A DNA stretch of 64,000 bases from positions 25,618-89,617 of the forward strand of contig JAHAAK010000004.1 in NCBI GenBank assembly GCA_018376905.1. Reading direction: 5' to 3'. Made by a program: the position numbers and the translations under genes. The stretch comes from Collinsella sp. (GTDB taxonomy: Bacteria > Actinomycetota > Coriobacteriia > Coriobacteriales > Coriobacteriaceae). Positions 26,435 through 33,600 of this stretch are shown piece after piece (the stretch's first letter is position 1; each line of letters opens with the position of its first letter). The notes beneath the pieces were generated by a model. It was given only the letters and a program-made list of their open reading frames with translations. It was not told the origin of the DNA and did no database searches.

Positions 26435-28275
26435 TGACCGATCTTGCATCCACCACACCACAATCGCTCGGTCGCGATCCCATGGTCGGCCTGCGCCTGG
26501 CGCGTGTCGACGGGTTTGAGCCGGCCATTGCGCTCGGTCAGGACGAACTGCCTGCCTATCTGCGTCGTTTTACGATGCTGTTTGCCGACGATGCCACCAT
26601 GCGCCGTGGCGGTATCGGCCGCGTGACGCGTGCCGTCAACGCCCAAGGCGAGGCCGTGGCGCTCAAGCAGCTCATCTTGCCGGCGCGCGATGAGTTCGAC
26701 GACGATGCCGCTCACGAGGCGCCGGTCGCCAAGTTCAAGGCAACGTTTCGCGAGGAATACGAATGCCATCGTGCCCTTTCGGGCCTTAAGGGCTTTCCCC
26801 GCCTCTATGGCTGGGGCGAGGTCGACGGTGTGCCTGCAATTGTCATGGAATGGGTCGAGGGCGAGACGCTTGCCCGCTTGCGTTCGCGACTCGCCGTGGA
26901 TGATGCCGGACGCCTGTCGCCGCTTGTGGCGGCGCGTCTGGGTCGCGACCTGTTCGATCTGCTCTGCCGTATGAGCCTGGTGGGCGAGGGCTTTGTCCAT
27001 CGCGATATCTCGCCCGCTAATATTATGGTGCGTACGGCGCGCCTGCCGCTTGACCGGCAGCTTGCCGAGGGCACCTTTGACCTGTGCCTGATCGACTTTG
27101 GCTCGTCGCTGGCGCTCGAGCCTGCGTCGGCCGTGGCCGGTACCGGCGGCAAGGCGTTGTTTACGGAGCGTTATGCCACGCTGCGTCGCGCGACGGTTGC
27201 CTATGCCCCGCCCGAGATGCTCACCGACGATATTCCCGACCTGCGCGCTTTGCGTATGTCGCCGGCGATCGACGTCTATGCCGCGGCAAGCACGGTTTAC
27301 GAGCTCATTGCCGGCGTCGCGCCATACGAAGCCGCGCCGGGCACTTCGGGCACCTCGGGTTCGCGCAAAAAGACGCGCGACATCGCGAGCCCCTACCGTC
27401 TCAAGATGGACACGCGGCCCGACTATCCCATTGGTGCCCATGCGCCCGGTTGTGATTTGACTCAGCTGCTTTGTCGTGAGCCCGATGTGGCGCTCGCCGC
27501 GGCCGAGCAGGTCCAGCAGCTAGGGCTTGAGCCGGATTCCGAAGAGCTACGCGATGCGCTGGCGTTTGTCGATGCCCAGCTGTTCGACGTGGTGATGGCC
27601 TGTCTGTCCAGCCATCAAAAAGATCGTCCCGAGCCGGCGGCGGTCGAGGCGGCGCTCTCGGCGTTTTGTGACCACTATACGCAAAATGTCGGTCGTTCGC
27701 TCCGCGGCGAGCCGCTCACGCCGTGCCCCATGGATGCGTCTGGCCGCGCGGTTCGTCGCGCGCTGATGGTCGGCGCGACGGTCGTCTGTGGCGCGGTTTG
27801 GGCTGTGGTCGTGGTTTCGGCCGCGCTGCTGGCGTCGGGCGCTCGCGTGACGGCGACTTTGGGATCGCTCGTGTGGTCTGGGTCGCTACCGGGTATTATT
27901 GCCGCACTGGCGTTGGCGCTGCCAGGCATAGCCGGCGTTACCGCGGGGGCACTTGCGCGCGATCGGCGCTCGGGCTTCCTGCGGGGTGTGCTTGCGCTTT
28001 CTGCCTGCGAGGTTCCGGTGCTGGTTGTGGCTGCATGTAGCGTATTTTCCCAACGCGCCGTGATGGGCGGCCTTGTTGCCGCCCTGGTTGCAACCTATAC
28101 GCTTACGTGGTTTTTGCTTGCGATGGGCTTTGCCTTTGAACTTCCCGTTTCGGCACCGCGACGCACAAAAGCCCAGATGGCGACTCCGCTTGCCGGTGGA
28201 GCCGCAGCTGCCCGTACTTTTGGCGGACCTGTCGAAGTATCGTCCGATTCTATTTCTACGACCAAGGAGGCCTAG
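26431..28275 (+). CDS. Membrane protein kinase-like protein (second kinase/FHA module)
   Basis: Protein of 614 residues. The kinase fold (about 55-290) has a Gly loop RGGIGRV, VALKQLILP, the catalytic VHRDISPANIMV and the DFG motif LIDFGSSLAL. The catalytic loop HRDISPAN is an Asp-containing variant of HRDIKPEN, so the usual Lys is Ser; a few active kinases share this. The C-terminal third holds about four hydrophobic helices (about 445-570). It may phosphorylate its FHA partner encoded three bases downstream. The start could be ATG 26431 or 26434. Confidence 0.82.
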   Translation: MMTDLASTTPQSLGRDPMVGLRLARVDGFEPAIALGQDELPAYLRRFTMLFADDATMRRGGIGRVTRAVNAQGEAVALKQLILPARDEFDDDAAHEAPVAKFKATFREEYECHRALSGLKGFPRLYGWGEVDGVPAIVMEWVEGETLARLRSRLAVDDAGRLSPLVAARLGRDLFDLLCRMSLVGEGFVHRDISPANIMVRTARLPLDRQLAEGTFDLCLIDFGSSLALEPASAVAGTGGKALFTERYATLRRATVAYAPPEMLTDDIPDLRALRMSPAIDVYAAASTVYELIAGVAPYEAAPGTSGTSGSRKKTRDIASPYRLKMDTRPDYPIGAHAPGCDLTQLLCREPDVALAAAEQVQQLGLEPDSEELRDALAFVDAQLFDVVMACLSSHQKDRPEPAAVEAALSAFCDHYTQNVGRSLRGEPLTPCPMDASGRAVRRALMVGATVVCGAVWAVVVVSAALLASGARVTATLGSLVWSGSLPGIIAALALALPGIAGVTAGALARDRRSGFLRGVLALSACEVPVLVVAACSVFSQRAVMGGLVAALVATYTLTWFLLAMGFAFELPVSAPRRTKAQMATPLAGGAAAARTFGGPVEVSSDSISTTKEA

Positions 28276-28278
28276 GTC

Positions 28279-29217
28279 ATGGCATCTCAAGTTGAGCTCA
28301 CCCCATGCGGGGCCATGTTTGACATCTTTAAGCGCGCGGCGCATCTGAGCCATATCGAGCTGTGCGGCTTGGTGCTTTCGTCCCGTCCGCTCGCCGACGG
28401 CCGCAGCCCGCAGAGCCGAGCCGCCGATCGCTCTTGGGTTTCCCGCTTTATCGTTCGCGCGCCGGTCGGCACGCTTCAGCAGCGCTACTTTGCCGAATAC
28501 GGTACCTCGGCTGCGCGTATTATGTCGCAACTGGCCCTGCGCCAGCGCAATCCCATGGACTCCACGGCTGTGATCAATATGGTGTGCGGTCCTGCAGGTG
28601 AACCGATGGTACGCGCGCTCGAAGAGTGCCACCAGGACACGAATCTCTATCGCAACGCGCTCGATCGCCTGTCCCAGGCGGCGGAACTCATGCCCGCCGA
28701 GCGCGCCGAGGCCGTGCTGGTGCTGTTTGTCGCCGTCGGTTGTTCGGCGGATGTGCGGTCCTCGGTGAACTATGCCATCGACTACGCACACGCGACCTGT
28801 GGCGGAGGCACATCCACGCCGCGTTCGCTTGGCATGTCGCTGACTGCGGGCGAACGCGAACCCGCCCCGGCGCACCCCTTGGGCTTGCTGCGCGTGCAAA
28901 ACAGTTTTGTCGTGAGCGCCCCGCGCTGGATTCAGCCGAGTGAGCAGGGTGTTGAGATTGGCGCGCTGGCCACTGGTGAGGGCGATATTACCGACGTCGG
29001 CGACGATGTCTCGGCCCGCCATGCCCATATCTGGTGCGATGCTCAAAATATCTGGCACGTCGAGGACTTGTCGTCCACCAACGGAACCGTGGTGGTAAAC
29101 GGGGCCACGCGCGTCTGCATTCAGGTCGAGCCCGACCGTTCCGCCCAACTCAATCCCGGCGACGAGCTCAAGCTCGGCGAATCCACTACCTACGCCATCC
29201 TCTTCGGTGCTCTCTAG
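28279..29217 (+). CDS. FHA-domain protein
   Basis: Protein of 312 residues, ATG 28279 with AGGAGG lying within the last codons of the kinase gene. The N-terminal 190 residues are a helical domain I do not recognise. The C-terminal FHA domain (about 215-310) includes VSARHAHIW and DLSSTNGTVVVNG, the phosphothreonine-binding loops. It is the third gene of the kinase module. Its last third plus the spacer behind it occur again, diverged, at 35516-36062 on the far side of the accessory island. Confidence 0.85.
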   Translation: MASQVELTPCGAMFDIFKRAAHLSHIELCGLVLSSRPLADGRSPQSRAADRSWVSRFIVRAPVGTLQQRYFAEYGTSAARIMSQLALRQRNPMDSTAVINMVCGPAGEPMVRALEECHQDTNLYRNALDRLSQAAELMPAERAEAVLVLFVAVGCSADVRSSVNYAIDYAHATCGGGTSTPRSLGMSLTAGEREPAPAHPLGLLRVQNSFVVSAPRWIQPSEQGVEIGALATGEGDITDVGDDVSARHAHIWCDAQNIWHVEDLSSTNGTVVVNGATRVCIQVEPDRSAQLNPGDELKLGESTTYAILFGAL

Positions 29218-29323
29218 CCGGCAGATAGGGACGTTCCTTTTCTGCCGGCTGGGGACACTCCTTGGCGCGCCAGAGCCGGTCGCCTGGGGATGGAGGGGCC
29301 ATTTTGGCCCTTGGCGGTCAGTC
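28790..29323 (+). repeat. Left copy of the long direct repeat flanking the accessory island
   Basis: This covers the end of the FHA gene and about 105 bases of spacer. It aligns colinearly with 35516-36062. Most differences within the coding part are synonymous; the spacer, with GGGACGTTCC and GGGGACACTCC, is nearly identical. Confidence 0.75.
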
Positions 29324-29519
29324 GGGGCGAAACTAGAAGATCTTTCCGATTCGCGGCTGTTCATGCTTGTAGAGCATCTAAAACAATAGGATGTTATTCT
29401 GGAATATGCCGGGTGCGTGAACTTGCCTGTCTTAGCCTTAATAAGGTATAGGGGAGTTTGGCTCAGGGGTTCCGTCTTGTTCTTCAGCGCAGTATTGTGG
29501 GACAGATTTGCTGAGATTG

Positions 29520-30164
29520 GCGCCTTACACCGCAGAGCGCACGGAAGGCTCTCGATTTGTGTTCTAGCCCCAGAATACAGGGCCTGATACTTACCAACTG
29601 TGGCATGGATGTAACATCTGTAGAAATCAACCCTTTTGTTGTCGACCTTTGTAAGAAAAACACTGCCATCAACTCTTTGGATGACGAAACTAGGGTGCTT
29701 GAGGGGAGCCTTTACTCCCCTCTGAGAGATGACTCATGTTTTTCGCTTGTCGTTGTGAATCCTCCGTTACTGCCGATTCCGGATGAGATTCCTTATCCCT
29801 TCGTTTGAGATGGAGGACAATCGGGTCTGGATAAAACACTTCGTATTCTTAAGGGTGGCGATACGCATTTAGAGAAAAACGGTAAATACTGCTAATAGGG
29901 GTGACGACGATGGTGCAGGGGCGACCCGCGATGCTCTCATCAATACGTCGGATACTTGGGAAATCAGGTCTAGATGCATGTATGATGATGCTGTGTGGCT
30001 ATTCAATTAATCCGCGTTCCGAATGGGTGCAGGATATAGCTGCGACATCGTATGCTTTTGACCCGGCGCGATACTCAGATATTTCTGAGGCGGTTGACGA
30101 AGTTTATACGCACTATGCCGCGCAAGGCGTTTCGGAAGTTTGCACATCTACGTTACGGGCTTAG
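29520..30164 (+). pseudogene. Decayed class I SAM-dependent methyltransferase
   Basis: A readable core spans 29551-29806. It holds a motif I-like LDLCSSPRIQGLIL (expected DLCTGxGIQG), the acidic loop VTSVEINPF, and the NPP-type active-site motif VVVNPPLLP. A TGA at 29806-29808 interrupts an otherwise continuing frame (PFV-stop-DGGQSGLDKTLRIL), suggesting a single nonsense change of a Gly codon. Further decay follows; a separate open stretch from 29910 to 30164 looks like the C-terminal part. Homology upstream of 29551 is in broken frames. The original substrate is unknown; it lies beside a RiPP-like locus, so it may once have been a tailoring enzyme. Confidence 0.6.
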
Positions 30165-30289
30165 GTTTCTTCAAGCGAGCAGGCCGGTTGCGTTATTTCG
30201 AGCGATTTTTCTAGTCTAGACGACAAAAGGCAAAGGATTTGATGGGTATAAAACGCGGACGTTTGTGGGCGGATGCTCAAATCTATTGT

Positions 30290-30333
30290 GGCAATCGGGC
30301 GGTTGAAAAAGATATTTCAACCGCCCGATTGCC
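30290..30333. repeat. Perfect 19-bp inverted repeat with 6-base loop
   Basis: The left arm (30290-30308, starting GGCAATCGGGCGG) is exactly complementary to the right arm (30315-30333, ending CCGCCCGATTGCC). No T-run follows on either strand. It lies about 150 bases upstream of the ABC exporter gene, in a gap (30165-30479) without other recognisable features. It may be a regulatory hairpin or the scar of a small mobile element. Confidence 0.75.
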
Positions 30334-30479
30334 AGGTTCGTCGGAGGAGATGTCCGATTCCGACTCTCTTGTAGGAAGAGCTTGAGATCGTATTGGCCCA
30401 AGGCAATCTTAAAGCAGTCTCATTGGCAAATCTTCGCTCCTGTTGTGTTGAGGTGTAAGGTATCAGTGATTGATGTTTT

Positions 30480-31220
30480 GTGGCGGGTAGATTGGGGCCT
30501 TCCTTGATTCGATGCGTTCTCTCGAGGTTCATCAGAGCAAAAGGGGCTTTCGTCTTCATTGCTATCACGGTGATTGGAACCGCTCTCTCCTATGCCATGC
30601 CATACGTGAACGGGAAATTCTTAGATTTTCTTCTCGGTAACCGCAGCGAAAGAGACGCCGTACTCTTCGCGCTCCTGGTTGCGTCAATAGGAGTTTTCTC
30701 CACCCTCTTTACTTATTTTGCAGGAACACTTTCCATTCGCATAACCACGAGACTTTCCTTTGATCTTCTCAGGGAGGCCGTCTTGCGTTTTGAAAGAGAC
30801 GATTACTTGGTGAGTCGGACCATCGATCCAGCCTATACAACGCAACGGATTATTTCCGACTCCAGCGTGGTCTCATCCTTCGTTTTGGCGAATTTTATCA
30901 GTGCGCCGCTGTCCATTGTAGCCATTCCCATCGTATTGCTTATCATATGGTCAATTGATTCAACTCTCGCGGTGTTTTCCATCATTCTCCTCATCGTGTA
31001 TTTCTGTGTAATTACTGGATTGAGGAAACTCTTGTATAGGGTCACGTATGAGAAGAAAGAGGCGGACAGCGCCTTTTACGCCGCAATTGCATCGCAGCTT
31101 AATCAGATTCTCAACATTCAACTGACATCTTCGTACGGCAAGAGCGAACAAGCGCTCGACGCTGGGTTTAAGAGCTATTTTCCCAAAGTTTGCGCTCCGG
31201 AAAGCTATCATATTCTCTGA
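30480..31220 (+). pseudogene. ABC exporter, N-terminal (membrane) part; frame broken near 31188
   Basis: This 246-residue frame encodes five to six membrane helices of an ABC-type exporter, starting with a segment such as VFIAITVIGTALSYAMPYVNG. It ends abruptly in a short nonsense tail. The continuation is found in the -1 frame from about 31188 (next entry). Adding one T to the run in AAAGTTTGC would restore a single protein of about 550 residues. The GTG start at 30480 lacks a clear ribosome site. It faces the radical SAM locus convergently and could have exported the peptide product. A sequencing error cannot be excluded. Confidence 0.7.
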
Positions 31221-32131
31221 CATCGCTCGATGGTCTTTTCGCAGCGTTGTTTCAAGCGGTGATACTTGTTGTTTCCGGAGTACGAATCATTAACGGAACT
31301 ATGTCAATAGGCGAGTACACTATCATCGGTACATACTTCGCGGTTCTCTTTAAGACTTTGAAAAGTATGATGTCATTGTTCAAATCCTATCAAGATGCCA
31401 AAGCATCATGGGATAGGACGGCTATCGCGACGAGAGAAAAGGAGAGATCGGGGTGGAATCGGACCGATTTAGCTAAACTCGATGAAATAAATGACATTTC
31501 GGTATCTGATTTGGAATTCTCGGTTGCCCTTCCAGACGGATCTGTCCGAGAGGTCCTCGGCGGGTTTTCTTTCAAGTTTTCCGGTCCTGGTACATATTGC
31601 ATAGTTGGGGAAAACGGAAGAGGCAAGACGTCACTTCTTTACTTGATGCTCGGGCTATACTCATCGAAAGGCAAAGTAAAATACAACGGCGTGCCAATCG
31701 AAGAATGCGACTTGGATTACATACGTGCGAGAGAGATATCGTGCTGCCCACAGTCGTGCTTCGCGCCGGACGAAACGGTGAAAGAGCTGTTAGAGTATTT
31801 CGACACGCCCTTTTCTTCCTATCACCGGGGTGTAGATGGCCTACTTTCGCTGGAAAACAGCGTGAAGGAGTTGCTCGGGAAACGTTGCTCCGCGCTTTCG
31901 GGCGGTGAGCTGCGCCGAGTGTACTTATGGTCGGCGATTTCACGCAAGTCGTCAGTTTTGGTACTCGACGAGCCCACGACTGGGTTAGACGCTGTAAGCC
32001 GCGCCGAGCTTGCGGCCTATGTTAAGCGCAACAAGCAAAGCCAGCTGATCATCGTTGTCTCTCACGATGACGAGATGGTCGGCGCGGTAGAAGGGGTAGT
32101 GGATTTAGGCAGCATGTACCAGGGTAAATGA
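31190..32131 (+). pseudogene. ABC exporter, C-terminal part with ATP-binding domain
   Basis: This frame begins with the last membrane helices (SLDGLFAALFQAVILVVSG) and carries a complete nucleotide-binding domain: Walker A GENGRGKTS, signature LSGGE, Walker B VLVLDEP, D-loop TGLD, and the His switch VVSH. It has no ribosome site of its own, so it is the second half of the gene above. The half-transporter layout (membrane domain fused to one ATPase) matches exporters of peptides and lantibiotics. No N-terminal C39 peptidase domain is present. Confidence 0.7.
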
Positions 32132-32502
32132 TGACAAGTGTAGTGCTACCCAACTGGCAGAGATAACAAAAAGGCGATGCAGATGCACGTAGCATTCAGG
32201 CGGTTCGGACTCGGTGCCTTCACGCCATCGCAACGCTTTCAGATATGGTTCTCGTTCTCTTACTAAAGGAGACTTTAGTCTACGTCATCTTGTCGAGACA
32301 GAGGTGAAGCGAAGTGTTGTCGCGACGTATCTTATTCCAGGTGGCTCAGTATCAGCGTGAGAATCGCACCAAAGTGTACTTACGATTCTCGTGTCCCACG
32401 GACAACATGGGCTGAGCATTGAGGTTCCACCCTTTGCTGCAACTACACGGGGTTGGACGGCAATGAATATGCCGGGCCGCATACCACGCGCAGCGGGGGT
32501 CC

Positions 32503-32628
32503 ATGTCCCAGTATGTTGCCTACAGCAGCCTCGATGTCCACGCACACATCATCTCTGCCTTCGCGTTCAATCCATTTGCCGGAGAGTGCGAGGGTTGCCA
32601 GGCCGTAGAATTCGAGCCGAACAAATGA
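32503..32628 (+). pseudogene. N-terminal remnant of an IS110-like transposase
   Basis: Forty-one codons starting MSQYVAYSSLDVHAHIIS resemble the first strand of IS110-family (DEDD) transposases, where this Asp is catalytic. The frame stops at 32626-32628, and no further transposase sequence follows. The surrounding 32132-32722 has no other recognisable gene. The assignment is from motif memory. Confidence 0.4.
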
Positions 32629-32722
32629 AATGCGGTATCAGCGCATAGGATTAAACTGACGATTGCTTTGCACTGAGAATACGCTTGGAAAGCCGCTATG
32701 GGTGGCGGCCCGGGTTAAATAG

Positions 32723-32767
32723 AGAAGCCCGTCCGATCACTTTCATGTGGCGAACGGTCGGGCTTCT
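32723..32767 (-). terminator. Terminator of the radical SAM/peptide locus, possibly bidirectional
   Basis: AGAAGCCCGTCCG (32723-32735) and CGGTCGGGCTTCT (32755-32767) pair over 13 bases with one mismatch. On the minus strand the stem is followed by CTATTTAA, and on the plus strand by TATTCC. It lies 65 bases beyond the last minus-strand peptide gene, between the two convergent gene groups. Confidence 0.65.
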
Positions 32768-32831
32768 TATTCCACTTGCCAATGCTCGGCTCATATTGGA
32801 AGAAAGCTACGCTAATGTTTGCGTGACACTC

Positions 32832-32939
32832 CTATTTTCTCCGAAGAAAGAGTCGGATAATGAAGAATAGAATTAAAAAAGGTGCCAGATATAACGCAAG
32901 TATAAAGGCTAATCCAACGAGACCTTGCAATAATGGCAT
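32832..32939 (-). CDS. 35-residue single-helix membrane peptide in the RiPP-like locus
   Basis: ATG 32937-32939 is preceded by GGGAGGAG at ideal spacing; the stop is TAG at 32832-32834. The product starts MPLLQGLVGLAFILALYL and ends FLRRK. It is almost wholly hydrophobic with a positively charged C-terminus, so a single helix with the C-terminus inside. It is the last gene before the terminator and is 78 bases from the second Cys-rich peptide gene. Possible roles are an immunity peptide, an export accessory or a toxin-like peptide; the sequence does not decide. Confidence 0.65.
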   Translation of the reverse strand: MPLLQGLVGLAFILALYLAPFLILFFIIRLFLRRK

Positions 32940-33017
32940 AACTCCTCCCAGACACGAGATTTTGGTATTTGTTCCCATCTTATTCTGAATTGGACCAAAT
33001 AGTTCCTAGCCACAAAA

Positions 33018-33197
33018 CTACTCGTCAACTGGATCGCACCAATCTGCTGGCAAAACACAGCTTGATTCTTTATCGACATAGCACCAATCCGCAACAGGGC
33101 ACTCGGCGATGTCGTAAAAATTGCATATATCAACTCCAAGACAACAAGGCTCAACGGGAGGATGTTCATTTGAACCAACAGGATGGATATGCTTCAT
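33018..33197 (-). CDS. Cys-rich RiPP precursor-like peptide 2
   Basis: A 59-residue peptide, ATG 33195-33197 behind GGTGAGGAG, with TAG at 33018-33020. It starts MKHIHPVGS and carries Cys at 18, 19, 25, 33, 39, 47 and 54, embedded in Asp/Glu-rich sequence (CCLGVDIC, DWC twice). It aligns with peptide 1 over the whole core: C-L-G-x-D-I-C, two residues, Y-D-x-A, then Cys, Asp-x-Cys, Cys-Val and a final D-x-C. The N-terminal 16 residues would be the leader. Peptide 1 ends 30 bases upstream on the same strand. It is a likely substrate of the radical SAM enzyme. Confidence 0.75.
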   Translation of the reverse strand: MKHIHPVGSNEHPPVEPCCLGVDICNFYDIAECPVADWCYVDKESSCVLPADWCDPVDE

Positions 33198-33227
33198 AAC
33201 AGCTCCTCACCTTAATCCAATTAGAGA

Positions 33228-33431
33228 CTACGTTTGATCAATGCCACAGTGATCTACAACGCAGATGCTGCCGCCATCCATGTCATAGTCGCAGTAATCG
33301 TATGCACCACAGCCATCTGCTTTATCATAAACAGTACAGATGTCAGTAATGCCCAAGAGGCAGTCAAAAGACATCGGCTTCACGCCTGCCTCGCCGCCAC
33401 TTCCTGGATTAATCGGATGAATATGCTTCAC
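33228..33431 (-). CDS. Cys-rich RiPP precursor-like peptide 1
   Basis: A 67-residue peptide from GTG 33429-33431, chosen because AGGGAGG lies just upstream and because it aligns the start MKHIHP with peptide 2. An ATG further upstream (33479) lacks both. Cys are at 24, 32, 41, 47, 57 and 62; the core is acidic and Tyr-rich (YDYCDYD). Leader residues 7-20 include a GSGGEAG stretch that could be a protease site, although peptide 2 lacks it. Shared leader start plus conserved Cys spacing beside a SPASM radical SAM enzyme is the classic layout of thioether-forming RiPP systems. No match to SCIFF or subtilosin precursors is visible. Confidence 0.75.
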   Translation of the reverse strand: MKHIHPINPGSGGEAGVKPMSFDCLLGITDICTVYDKADGCGAYDYCDYDMDGGSICVVDHCGIDQT

Positions 33432-33600
33432 GACTACCTCCCTTTGAGTGCAGAAAAACCTCAATATTGTGTATAACAAACCAAGATGTCTAGTTCACCA
33501 TATTTCTAGAATGGTTTCGGCGAATGTAGCAATAAGCTTCGCAGACGGTAATCAGAAGAACGAACACCTCCACAATGGTGACAGCAATGCGCTGAACCGC

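Noticed and set aside
31179..31193. Programmed -1 frameshift in the ABC exporter
   Set aside because: The zero-frame codons TTT CCC AAA GTT TGC do not form an X-XXY-YYZ heptamer, and a plain one-base loss in a T-run explains the data better.
32909..33178. Minus-strand 89-residue frame across the second precursor gene
   Set aside because: Out of frame with the Cys-rich peptide and lacking a good ribosome site; the shorter peptide has both a site and a paralog next door.
33448..33600. Possible very short hydrophobic peptide between the radical SAM gene and precursor 1 (minus strand)
   Set aside because: The frame gives about 27 hydrophobic residues from a GTG, but no ribosome site is visible.
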